From Chitinophagales bacterium (lineage in GTDB: Bacteria; Bacteroidota; Bacteroidia; Chitinophagales; Chitinophagaceae): a DNA stretch of 64,000 bases. The translations under genes and the position numbers were made by a program. Shown piece by piece: positions 53,446-61,385 of this stretch; the first letter of the stretch is position 1, and the number at the start of each line of letters is the position of its first letter. The stretch spans positions 1 through 64,000 of the forward strand of contig JAATFV010000036.1 in assembly GCA_015655015.1 (NCBI GenBank), written 5' to 3'. Under the pieces are notes generated by a model. That model saw only the letters and a list, made by a program, of their open reading frames with translations, did no database searches and was not told the DNA's origin.

Positions 53446-56271
53446 TTATTTGCTTAAATACATGCTCCTGTCCTTATACAGCTGCCGGAAATAAGGATCA
53501 CGCAGATCTTTGATAAACCGGATCGCCTCACCCGTAGATTTCATTTCAGGTCCCAGCTCTTTATTCACACCGGGGAATTTATTGAAGCTGAACACCGGCT
53601 CCTTGATGGCGAAGCCTTTCAGCTTCTTCTCAAATTTGAAATCCGTGAGCTTGTGGCCGCCGATCATCACTTTCGTTGTAATATTGAGATAAGGTATCTG
53701 GTAGGCTTTTGCAATGAACGGAGTCGTCCGGGATGCCCTGGGATTGGCTTCGATGACAAATACCTTCCCATTTTTTATGGCGAACTGGAGATTGATAAGC
53801 CCTTTGATATTCAGGGCCCTTGCAATTTTCTCCGCATAATGCTCCATGGTAGTCACCACCAGGGGGGTAAGGTTGAAGACGGGCAGCACCGCATGACTGT
53901 CCCCGCTGTGAATGCCTGCCGGCTCGATATGCTCCATTACGCCCATTACGTGAAAATTCTCCCCATCGAAGATGGCGTCTACTTCCGCTTCCTGGCAGCG
54001 ATCCAGGAAATGGTCGATCAATATTTTGTTGCCGGGAAGGTGTTTCAGCAGGCTCACGACCGCCTTTTCCACTTCCTCATCATTAAGGACAATGCGCATA
54101 CGCTGGCCTCCCAATACATAGCTGGGACGGACGAGCACCGGGTAGCCTACTTTATTGGCCACCAGCACGGCATCGTCCACATCGAGGGCTGTGCCATAAT
54201 CAGGATAAGGGATATCCAGCTCTTTCAGCATATCGCTGAACCGGCCCCTGTCTTCGGCAATATCCATGCTATCATAGGAAGTGCCGATGATCGGTATTCC
54301 TTTTTTATGGAGGAATTCCGCCAGCTTCAGCGCGGTCTGCCCTCCCAGCTGAACGATCACGCCTTCCGGTTTTTCATGTTCGATGATCTCCCAAAGATGC
54401 TCCCAATATACCGGTTCGAAGTACAATTTATCGGCGATATCAAAATCGGTAGAGACCGTTTCAGGATTACAGTTCACCATGATGGCCTCATAACCGCATT
54501 CCTTGATGGCCAGCAGCCCGTGTACGCAGCAGTAGTCAAATTCAATACCCTGGCCGATCCGGTTGGGGCCCGACCCGAGAACGATGATCTTCTTTTTGTC
54601 GCTGACCTTACTTTCATTGGCATGCCCGCCTTCGAAAGTGGAATAGAAATAGGGGGTCTTAGCGGCAAACTCTGCTGAACAGGTATCCACCATTTTAAAG
54701 ACCCGGGTGATGCCGGCGGCTTTTCTTTTCTCGTACAGCTCGTCTTCCGTACCATTGTTCATGATGTGGCAGATCTGGTCATCGCTGAACCCCATGGTTT
54801 TGGCTTCCCGCAGCAAGGCATCGGGAAGGGTGTCCATTTTATATTTTCCCAGCTCCTTTTCCATGGTACAGATCTTCTGTATCTCATAGAGGAACCAGCG
54901 ATCGATCCCATTGGTGGCTTTGGAGATGGTGCCTACGGAAATGCCGGCCATGAGGGCATCCTTAATGCGGAAGATACGATCCCACTTCGGGGTCTTGATA
55001 TACTCCAGCAGCTCTTCGGCGCGCATCAGGCTCTTTCCATAATAACCCAGCCCGATGGCGTTGTTCTCAAGGCTCTGACAGGCTTTTTGTACCGCCTCGG
55101 TAAAACTTCTGCCGATAGCCATCACTTCACCCACGCTCTTCATCTGCAGGCCCAGGGTATCATTGGCTCCCTTGAACTTGTCGAAGTTCCAACGGGGTAT
55201 TTTAACGATCACATAGTCCTGTACCGGCTCAAAATAAGCAGAGGTAGTGCCGGTGATCTGATTCTTCAATTCATCCAGGGTATAACCGATGGCCAGCTTG
55301 GCGGCGATCTTGGCGATGGGGTATCCTGTAGCTTTCGAGGCCAGGGCGGAGGAACGGCTTACCCGGGGATTGATCTCGATGGCGATGATCTCTTCCGTAG
55401 AAGGGTTGAGGGCGAACTGCACGTTGCAGCCTCCGGAAAAATTACCCAGATCCCGCATCATCATGATGGCTGTGTTGCGCATCAGCTGGAAAGCGGTATC
55501 GCTGAGGGTCATTGCAGGAGCCACGGTAATGGAATCCCCGGTATGAACGCCCATCGGATCAAAGTTCTCTACGGTACATATGATCACGACATTATCATTG
55601 GCGTCTCTCAGTAATTCCAGCTCAAATTCTTTCCAGCCCAGGACTGCCTTTTCTACCAGCACTTCATGGATGGGAGAGGCTTGCAGCCCTCTGTTCAGGG
55701 CTTCGTCCAGGTCATCCTTGTCATGTACAAAACCCCCTCCGGTGCCCCCCAGGGTAAAAGAAGGGCGGATCACCAGCGGGAAGCCGATCTCCTGGGCAAA
55801 TTCTTTGCCTTCCAAAAAGGAGTTGGCTGTTTTAGCCTCGGCGACAGGTACGCCCAGCTGGATCATCCACTGCCGGAATTTTTCCCGGTCTTCTGCTTTA
55901 TCGATGGCTTTTATATCCACCCCGATCAGCCTGACCTTGTATTTTTCCCATATTCCAAGGTCTTCCGCCTCTTTTGCCAGGTTCAGCGCGGTTTGGCCGC
56001 CCATGGTAGGCAATACGGCATCTATCTTGTTCTCTTCCAGTATCTGTTCGATACTTTCTACTGTTAAGGGGAGCAGGTATACCTTATCGGCCATCATGGG
56101 GTCGGTCATGATCGTGGCCGGATTGCTATTGATCAGGATCACTTCCACCCCCTCCTCCCGGAGGCTGCGGGCAGCCTGGGTGCCGGAGTAATCAAATTCA
56201 CAAGCCTGGCCGATGATAATAGGGCCGCTACCAATGATAAGAACGGAATGAATCGAGGAATCTTTAGGCAT
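53446..56271 (-). CDS. carB: Carbamoyl-phosphate synthase large subunit, lacking the allosteric domain
   Basis: 941 residues from the ATG at 56271, which is followed by the canonical [22 protein letters not shown]; the frame opens at 56442 without homology. Both ATP-grasp halves are present: the carboxyphosphate half (about 1-400), the oligomerisation part (about 400-550) and the carbamoyl-phosphate half (about 550-935, restarting with [21 protein letters not shown]). The protein ends near residue 940, where E. coli CarB continues into the MGS-like domain that binds UMP, IMP and ornithine. It makes carbamoyl phosphate for arginine and pyrimidines. A TTTG/TACCTTTG promoter lies upstream. Confidence 0.95.
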   Translation of the reverse strand: MPKDSSIHSVLIIGSGPIIIGQACEFDYSGTQAARSLREEGVEVILINSNPATIMTDPMMADKVYLLPLTVESIEQILEENKIDAVLPTMGGQTALNLAKEAEDLGIWEKYKVRLIGVDIKAIDKAEDREKFRQWMIQLGVPVAEAKTANSFLEGKEFAQEIGFPLVIRPSFTLGGTGGGFVHDKDDLDEALNRGLQASPIHEVLVEKAVLGWKEFELELLRDANDNVVIICTVENFDPMGVHTGDSITVAPAMTLSDTAFQLMRNTAIMMMRDLGNFSGGCNVQFALNPSTEEIIAIEINPRVSRSSALASKATGYPIAKIAAKLAIGYTLDELKNQITGTTSAYFEPVQDYVIVKIPRWNFDKFKGANDTLGLQMKSVGEVMAIGRSFTEAVQKACQSLENNAIGLGYYGKSLMRAEELLEYIKTPKWDRIFRIKDALMAGISVGTISKATNGIDRWFLYEIQKICTMEKELGKYKMDTLPDALLREAKTMGFSDDQICHIMNNGTEDELYEKRKAAGITRVFKMVDTCSAEFAAKTPYFYSTFEGGHANESKVSDKKKIIVLGSGPNRIGQGIEFDYCCVHGLLAIKECGYEAIMVNCNPETVSTDFDIADKLYFEPVYWEHLWEIIEHEKPEGVIVQLGGQTALKLAEFLHKKGIPIIGTSYDSMDIAEDRGRFSDMLKELDIPYPDYGTALDVDDAVLVANKVGYPVLVRPSYVLGGQRMRIVLNDEEVEKAVVSLLKHLPGNKILIDHFLDRCQEAEVDAIFDGENFHVMGVMEHIEPAGIHSGDSHAVLPVFNLTPLVVTTMEHYAEKIARALNIKGLINLQFAIKNGKVFVIEANPRASRTTPFIAKAYQIPYLNITTKVMIGGHKLTDFKFEKKLKGFAIKEPVFSFNKFPGVNKELGPEMKSTGEAIRFIKDLRDPYFRQLYKDRSMYLSK

Positions 56272-56294
56272 AATGGGAAAAAAATAAAATTGCG

Positions 56295-56328
56295 CAAAGG
56301 TACAGTAAGTGAGGCGATTTTTTACAAA
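56295..56328 (-). promoter_or_regulatory. Bacteroidota promoter of carB
   Basis: On the minus strand, TACCTTTG (56302-56295) matches TAnnTTTG. TTTG (56328-56325) lies 22 bases upstream as the -33 element. The start would be close to 56288, giving a short leader and supporting the ATG at 56271. Confidence 0.7.
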
Positions 56329-56349
56329 AAAAACGCCAAGGGCGTTTTT
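56329..56349. terminator. Bidirectional terminator-like hairpin upstream of carB
   Basis: AAAAACGCC pairs with GGCGTTTTT around an AAG loop, giving T-runs on both strands. It lies immediately upstream of the carB promoter and would insulate carB from upstream minus-strand transcripts. Confidence 0.5.
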
Positions 56350-56373
56350 GCGCGTAGCGCCATCATTAGACAC

Positions 56374-56404
56374 GAGAGCCCGAAAGTCCACCTTTCGGGC
56401 TCTC
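56374..56404. repeat. Perfect 13-bp inverted repeat
   Basis: GAGAGCCCGAAAG (56374-56386) and its exact complement (56392-56404) flank a five-base loop. No T-run follows on either strand, so it is not a classic terminator. It could be an extragenic palindromic element, an RNA stability hairpin or a protein site. Confidence 0.6.
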
Positions 56405-56471
56405 GCTCTCCCGGGACTGTTCCAAGGGCCAACTCCTCCCACCGGGGAGAAGATTCCCCGTCATTTTTTTT

Positions 56472-56501
56472 AAAAAAAGCCCCGGTCGGCTGACCAGGGC
56501 T
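56472..56501 (-). terminator. Intrinsic terminator of the small minus-strand gene
   Basis: On the minus strand AGCCCTGGTC (56501-56492) pairs with GACCGGGGCT (56487-56478) with one mismatch, followed by a T-run (56478-56472). It lies 65 bases after the stop codon of the 71-residue gene. Confidence 0.7.
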
Positions 56502-56565
56502 CATATAGATTAAAATATGATTAACAATTGGAACGATTGGGCGTCGTCCAAGCAGCTAAAGACTT

Positions 56566-56781
56566 CTAGTTATTATGGAAGGCGGCCATCTCGATATCGT
56601 CCAGCACAACTCCTCCCTTACGGGCAATAGACTTCCGCTCCGCCATTAACCGGCGATTATCATATTTACTCCGGATCTTGAAGACAAATTTCTGCTTGGC
56701 TTCTTCACCCTTAACCAGGCCAACCATTCCTCCGATGGTCACTGCCAGAAATACTACCATTTTGTTTTTTACCCCTTTCAT
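56566..56781 (-). CDS. Small protein with N-terminal hydrophobic helix, unknown function
   Basis: 71 residues from ATG 56781; a TTG at 56826 would add 15. A basic start and a hydrophobic segment (MVVFLAVTIGGMVGLV) form a signal anchor or signal peptide. A highly charged segment rich in Lys and Arg follows (about 25-55). I do not recognise it. A clear terminator downstream supports a real transcript. The 338-base region 56782-57119 contains no other gene that I can support. Confidence 0.5.
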   Translation of the reverse strand: MKGVKNKMVVFLAVTIGGMVGLVKGEEAKQKFVFKIRSKYDNRRLMAERKSIARKGGVVLDDIEMAAFHNN

Positions 56782-57110
56782 AGCTGCTCTTTTGATGGTG
56801 GAAAATCGCCACCTGTTATAAGACAACGATCATAAGCCAAATGCTGTACCAAACTTTAAAAAAAACCTACCCTTTTCGTAGTATTTTTTTAAGACCCCTT
56901 TCTCTGCACTGAATTATAATTATTTACCGGCGAAAACCTCTCTTTTCAACCCCGTATATACGAAAAAGAGGCTTCCCCGGATTTAACAAGTATGGAATGG
57001 TTTAGTTCATTTTTGGAAATCATTTCCTGTTTCCGGAACATTAGCTGTTCGCCGGAGAAACATTAAGTTTTTAAAAGCGCATCTCCGGCACGTTTTCCCA
57101 TGAGGAATGA

Positions 57111-57118
57111 TAAATTTG
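57111..57118 (+). promoter_or_regulatory. Possible -7 promoter element at the start of the M23 gene
   Basis: TAAATTTG matches TAnnTTTG exactly but ends two bases before the first ATG (57120) of the peptidase gene. If used, transcription starts after that ATG and translation must begin at 57132. No good TTTG is seen upstream. Confidence 0.35.
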
Positions 57119-57119
57119 C

Positions 57120-59024
57120 ATGATGAGATCTATGTTAGCGATCGTTTTTGTCTTTTGCTCTTTTTGTTCTCAGGCGCAGGTTTTCCCGCCATCGGATTAC
57201 CCACGGGGTTATTTTCGGGACCCGTTGAACATACCCATGAGCCTGGCCGCTAATTTCGGGGAGCTTCGACCTGACCATTATCATATGGGCCTGGATATCC
57301 GTACCCAAAAAAAGGAGAATCTTCCCGTGCTGGCTGCTGCTGATGGTTTGGTCATCAAAGTGGTGATCGAGCCCCTCGGCTTCGGGCAAGCGATCTATAT
57401 CCGGCATCCCAATGGTTATACGACGGTATATGCCCATCTGAATGCCTTCTTCCCGGCCTTGTCAGCTTATGTTCAACAGCAACAATATAAAATGGAGTCC
57501 TGGCGGATTGCTGTCGATATACCGGCCGGCCTTTTTCCTGTTAAAAAGGGGGAGCTGATCGCCTATAGCGGCAACAGGGGCGGCTCGCAGGGACCGCATC
57601 TTCATTTTGAGATCCGCCGGTCAGCGGATGATGTGAATCTCAATCCTCTTCTCTTTGGGCTACCGGTGCCGGATAATACTCCCCCTGTTATTCAGCGGCT
57701 GGCGATCTATGACCGCGACCGCAGCACCTATGAGCAATCCCCGATGATCCTTGCAGTTTATAGAGCCGGCGGCGCTGCATCTGCCGGTGGGGCTGCACCC
57801 GCTGGCGGGTCTGCCTCTGCCGGCGGCGCTGCCTGGGTCCTCCCCTCCGCCCGCATCACGGTATCCTCTCCGCGGGTGAGCTTTGCGATCTCGGCCTTTG
57901 ATACCCAAACCGGCTCGGCCAATCCCAATGGCATCTACCAGGCTGCCCTCTACGAAGATGACCAGCCGATCATCGGTTTTCAGATGGACAATATCAGCTA
58001 CGACGATACCCGCAATATCAATGCGCATATCGACTACAAAACGCGGGAGACGGGCGGCCCGTTCCTGCAGCATCTGTCTTTGTTGCCCGGGTATGCTCCT
58101 CCGTCGATCTACCGGGCTGCCGCCCGGTCCGCAGCGGGTTCTGCTTCGACGGCTGGTGCTGCTAATCCAGCCGGATCCCCTTCCCCGGCCGGATCCCCGG
58201 CAGTGAAAGGAGCATCGCTTCCCGATGGGGTGATCGATCTGAGCGATGGCGCTGTGCACACGATGCGTATAGAGGTAAAAGATGCTTATGGCAACGCTTC
58301 GCAGCTGAGATACCAGGTGTTATATCTGCCGGCCTCTCCCAACCGGAATATCCCATCCAATCCCGGCAAACGGTTCTACCCGGGAATGCTGGATGGATAT
58401 GAGACAGATGACTGCGCATTTTATATCGGGGAGAAAAGCCTCTACGATTCCGTATTTATTATGTACAGGACTTCCGGCTTTCCCGGAACGAGTGTTATCC
58501 TGCCGGGCGCCCGGGACATTCTTTCGGCTGTGCATATTATTGGGGAGCCCTTCATACCGCTGCAGGAGCCCCTCCTGGTCCGCATAAGACCTATTCATAA
58601 AGACAAAGTAGATGCTGTTACCCGAAAGGACCGGGTGGTAATGGTCCGTTCGGGGGGAGGCGGGAAAGACGTGATCAAGCCTGAATGGCAGGGCGGCTGG
58701 GCCTCCGGGCGGTTCCGCGAATTTGGGAATTTCCAGCTGGTGGAGGATAACGAAGCTCCGGTGATCACCCCCATTGGCATAGCGGAAGGGGCCTTGCTGA
58801 ACAAATCCTCCCGGATCGCGTTTACGGTGAAGGACAACCTGGGCGTTGTCCGCAATTTCCGGGCTGAGCTGGACGGGAAATGGCTTTGCTTTACGAATGA
58901 TAAGAACCTTGCCTTTATCTATAAATTCGATGAACATTGCCCGCCCGGCCGGCACCTGCTGAAAGTGACCGTGGAAGATGTGGCGGGTAACCGGGCCACG
59001 AAAGAATATAATTTTACCCGCTAA
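57120..59024 (+). CDS. M23-family metallopeptidase (LytM-type), exported
   Basis: 634 residues (or 630 from ATG 57132). A signal peptide ends at about residue 19-20 (SQAQ). The peptidase domain at about 45-170 has all zinc and catalytic residues: H55-M-G-L-D59, H106 and H160-L-H162. It would cut cell-wall peptide cross-links or act as a scaffold. The long C-terminal part (about 185-634) is beta-rich and ends with Ig-like segments (ITPIGIAEGALLNKSSRIAF). Two Ala/Gly/Ser-rich inserts built from 18-base repeats interrupt it. The bcp gene follows 11 bases later. Confidence 0.85.
   Translation: MMRSMLAIVFVFCSFCSQAQVFPPSDYPRGYFRDPLNIPMSLAANFGELRPDHYHMGLDIRTQKKENLPVLAAADGLVIKVVIEPLGFGQAIYIRHPNGYTTVYAHLNAFFPALSAYVQQQQYKMESWRIAVDIPAGLFPVKKGELIAYSGNRGGSQGPHLHFEIRRSADDVNLNPLLFGLPVPDNTPPVIQRLAIYDRDRSTYEQSPMILAVYRAGGAASAGGAAPAGGSASAGGAAWVLPSARITVSSPRVSFAISAFDTQTGSANPNGIYQAALYEDDQPIIGFQMDNISYDDTRNINAHIDYKTRETGGPFLQHLSLLPGYAPPSIYRAAARSAAGSASTAGAANPAGSPSPAGSPAVKGASLPDGVIDLSDGAVHTMRIEVKDAYGNASQLRYQVLYLPASPNRNIPSNPGKRFYPGMLDGYETDDCAFYIGEKSLYDSVFIMYRTSGFPGTSVILPGARDILSAVHIIGEPFIPLQEPLLVRIRPIHKDKVDAVTRKDRVVMVRSGGGGKDVIKPEWQGGWASGRFREFGNFQLVEDNEAPVITPIGIAEGALLNKSSRIAFTVKDNLGVVRNFRAELDGKWLCFTNDKNLAFIYKFDEHCPPGRHLLKVTVEDVAGNRATKEYNFTR
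57765..57836 (+). repeat. In-frame tandem repeat, 18-base unit, four copies
   Basis: Four imperfect units encode AGGAAS, AGGAAP, AGGSAS and AGGAAW inside the M23 protein, within a beta-rich region. The unit length keeps the frame. Confidence 0.85.
58134..58205 (+). repeat. In-frame tandem repeat, 18-base unit, four copies
   Basis: Four imperfect units encode AGSAST, AGAANP, AGSPSP and AGSPAV, a second insert in the same M23 protein about 300 bases after the first. Confidence 0.8.
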
Positions 59025-59035
59025 ATAAATATACC

Positions 59036-59506
59036 ATGGCCCATCTGCAGGAAGGCGACAAGGCCCCGGCATTCACTACCAAAGACCAGAAGGGAAAGAC
59101 AGTATCCCTGGCCGATTACAAAGGGAAAAAGATCGTGCTGTATTTCTATCCGCAGGACGGGACCCCTACCTGTACTGTACAGGCCTGTAATCTGCGGGAT
59201 AATTACGCGCTGCTGAAAAAGGAAGGGTTCACGATCCTGGGCGTCAGCCCGGACGACGAAAAAAAGCATAAGAAATTCGAGGCAAAATTCGATCTCCCCT
59301 TCACGCTGCTGGCCGACCCGGAACATGCCGTCATTGATAAATATGGGGTTTGGGGGGAGAAACAGCTCTATGGACGGAAATATATGGGCCTGCTGCGTAC
59401 GACCTTCCTGATCGACGAAAAAGGAGTGATCCGCAAAATATTCGGGAAGCCGAAAAGTAAGGAACATGCGGAAGAGATCGTCAAGGCATGGAAGGAGCTC
59501 AAATAG
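59036..59506 (+). CDS. bcp: Thioredoxin-dependent peroxiredoxin (BCP/PrxQ family)
   Basis: 156 residues of the AhpC/TSA fold. LYFYPQDGTPTCTVQACNLRD contains the peroxidatic Cys of the TPxC motif and, five residues later, the resolving Cys of the two-Cys BCP type. LGVSPDDEKKHKKF and FTLLADPEHAVIDKYGVWGEK follow as expected. It reduces peroxides in the cytoplasm with electrons from thioredoxin. Complete; close to the upstream peptidase gene. Confidence 0.93.
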   Translation: MAHLQEGDKAPAFTTKDQKGKTVSLADYKGKKIVLYFYPQDGTPTCTVQACNLRDNYALLKKEGFTILGVSPDDEKKHKKFEAKFDLPFTLLADPEHAVIDKYGVWGEKQLYGRKYMGLLRTTFLIDEKGVIRKIFGKPKSKEHAEEIVKAWKELK

Positions 59507-60030
59507 GTATCCCCCGAAATGTTACAAAAATGACCATTCTTCCTGATAAAAGGAAATCACCCCGCCTGCAAGTGCTGGACACAGGGATGTTGAATCACTT
59601 CGCGGGGCTGCAAAAGGAAATCGTTTCCAGTCCGGATCTGGATGCAGTGTATCAGGGCAAAGTAGTGGAACACATGGTGGGGCAGGAGTTACTGGCCTAT
59701 AAATTCAATGTGCTGAATGAGCTTAATTTTTGGGTTAGGGACAAGAAAGATGCAGAAGCGAAAGTTGATTTTGTCATAGGCTACGAAGGCAGAATGATTC
59801 CTATCGAAGTCAAATCCGGAACAACCGGAAGGCTTCGTTCCTTACACGCATTTATGGATATGGTAAAGCATGATACGGCCGTGCGACTATATGGAGGGGT
59901 TTTAAAAGTAGACAGGGTGAAAACATTACAAGGGAAAGAATACAGGCTTTTAAACATGCCTTATTATCTGGCAGGAAAAATCGAAGAATATCTCAGATGG
60001 ATGGAAAATACGACTGCGCCGGCTAAATGA
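59507..60030 (+). pseudogene. Remnant of an AAA ATPase with DUF4143 domain
   Basis: An open frame of about 170 residues matches only the C-terminal DUF4143 part of COG1373-type ATPases. LPDKRKSPRLQVLDTGMLNHFAG and the nuclease-like block AKVDFVIGYEGRMIPIEVKSG (D..EVK pattern) are visible. The usual 250-residue ATPase domain with Walker motifs is missing, and the frame is fused onto the end of bcp with no promoter of its own. I take it as a 5'-truncated remnant; a small free-standing protein is possible. It overlaps the end of birA by eight bases. Confidence 0.65.
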
Positions 60031-60763
60031 TCCATTCTACCTCTCCGAAGGTCCATTGTCTTTCCATGGTGTCCCGGGTCAGCAGATTGCCGTTTGGCGA
60101 CACTCCCTCCACCATCGTTTCAAAAACGGCATTGCCTTTTTTGAGTCGCACGGACTCGTCGCGCTTGTAGAGATGGATATTGTACTCCTCTATCAGCCGG
60201 ACAGCCCCGCCGGCCTCCAGTTCGCTGTACCGCCGATCCAGGCAGCTTCCTAATTCCCGGGCCAGTTCTACCACATCGAAAGAGTTCCCGGTGATCTGCT
60301 TCAGCGACACAGGGTTTCGGGCTGATTCGGGAAATAACACCTGGTTGATGTTAATTCCTGTCCCGGCAATGGCAAACATCCATTGATCCCCCTTAAAACT
60401 GTTCTCAATCAGGATCCCGCCTGCCTTTCTGTCACGCCAGTACAGATCGTTGGGCCATTTGATGGTTGTTTCTTTCTCTCCGGCATAACGACTGAAAAGA
60501 TCATGGCAGGCCAGCGCTACTGCTGCACTTAGGGGAAATTGACGTGTAATAGGCAGAAAGACAGGCTGTAACACCGTGCTCACTATGATATTTTCCCCTG
60601 GTGTGCTATTCCAGATCTTACCGCGTTGCCCCTTACCGGCCCATTGCTCCCGGGCAAAGATCATCGTGCCATGGGAGGCCATTCCTGCATGTGCCCGGGC
60701 CATGGCATAGTTGTTGGTGCTATCCACCGACTGTAATTCAATAAAAGAGTGTCCGATCGGCAA
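60023..60763 (-). CDS. birA: Biotin-[acetyl-CoA-carboxylase] ligase
   Basis: About 246 residues. FIELQSVDSTNNYAM starts the catalytic domain, GKGQRGKIW is the biotinyl-AMP loop, and KWPNDLYWRDRKAGGILIE holds the catalytic Lys and adjacent residues. There is no N-terminal DNA-binding domain, so it is a monofunctional ligase, not a repressor. The frame opens at 60799 with GTG, but TAATTTTG at 60794-60787 looks like a -7 promoter box inside those codons, so I favour the TTG at 60763. The start is uncertain. Confidence 0.85.
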   Translation of the reverse strand: MPIGHSFIELQSVDSTNNYAMARAHAGMASHGTMIFAREQWAGKGQRGKIWNSTPGENIIVSTVLQPVFLPITRQFPLSAAVALACHDLFSRYAGEKETTIKWPNDLYWRDRKAGGILIENSFKGDQWMFAIAGTGININQVLFPESARNPVSLKQITGNSFDVVELARELGSCLDRRYSELEAGGAVRLIEEYNIHLYKRDESVRLKKGNAVFETMVEGVSPNGNLLTRDTMERQWTFGEVEWII

Positions 60764-60880
60764 AAGATTACTATTTTTGGAAAGTGCAAAATTAAACACG
60801 GCTTCTCACAATATTTTGATTTGCTTTCAATTAAAATATAATTTATAACAAAAACGTTTTGATTATTGGAACAGCTTTCT

Positions 60881-61270
60881 ATGTTAGCTACCGGGAAACG
60901 CAAAGGTGTAGCCAGATTGACGAGGAATTCGAAAATTTTTAAAACTATTGTCCACGCTATCCAGGATAAAAAAGGTGAAAATATTGTTTCCCTCGATTTG
61001 CGAAAGATACCCGAAGCCGTAGCAGACTTCTTTATCGTTTGTGAAGCCAGCAGTACAACCCAGGTAAAAGCAATAGCCGATTTTATTGAAGAATCAACAA
61101 GAACAAGCTGCGACGACCTCCCCTATAAGCACGAAGGCAGACAGACCCTTCAATGGGTCTTACTTGACTATGTGAATGTCGTCGTTCACGTCATGTTACC
61201 GGAAAGCCGCCGTTTTTATAAGCTGGAAGATATGTGGAGTGACGCTCCCCGGGAGGAGCATACAGCGTAG
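60881..61270 (+). CDS. rsfS: Ribosomal silencing factor RsfS (Iojap family)
   Basis: 129 residues from ATG 60881. The core has VHAIQDKKGENIVSLDLRKI, ADFFIVCEASSTTQVKAIADFIEE and YVNVVVHVMLPESRRFYKLEDMW, all typical of RsfS. It binds uL14 and prevents subunit joining in stationary phase. It is divergent from birA and followed by ftsH. Confidence 0.92.
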   Translation: MLATGKRKGVARLTRNSKIFKTIVHAIQDKKGENIVSLDLRKIPEAVADFFIVCEASSTTQVKAIADFIEESTRTSCDDLPYKHEGRQTLQWVLLDYVNVVVHVMLPESRRFYKLEDMWSDAPREEHTA

Positions 61271-61325
61271 AAAAGCCCTCATTTCCGGCAATTTAACAGT
61301 ATATTTTGCCGTTTGAAGGGTTTTT
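61271..61325 (+). terminator. Intrinsic terminator of rsfS
   Basis: An outer stem AAAAGCCCTC / GAAGGGTTTTT and an inner stem CGGCAA / TTGCCG form a nested hairpin ending in TTTTT, directly after the rsfS stop codon. ftsH must then have its own promoter in 61326-61385 or inside the hairpin region (a near-match TATATTTTG lies at about 61300). Confidence 0.5.
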
Positions 61326-61385
61326 CTAAACATTTTTACTTTATCTTTTTTATTATTAATAAGAAAACAACACGGACAAATACAA

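Noticed and set aside
53653..54678. Open frame of 341 codons on the plus strand opposite carB
   Set aside because: carB is complete and conserved on the other strand; the antisense frame has no family features and is explained by codon bias.
56272..56442. N-terminal extension of CarB by 57 residues
   Set aside because: It spans the promoter boxes and a hairpin and lacks CarB homology; conserved sequence begins at ATG 56271.
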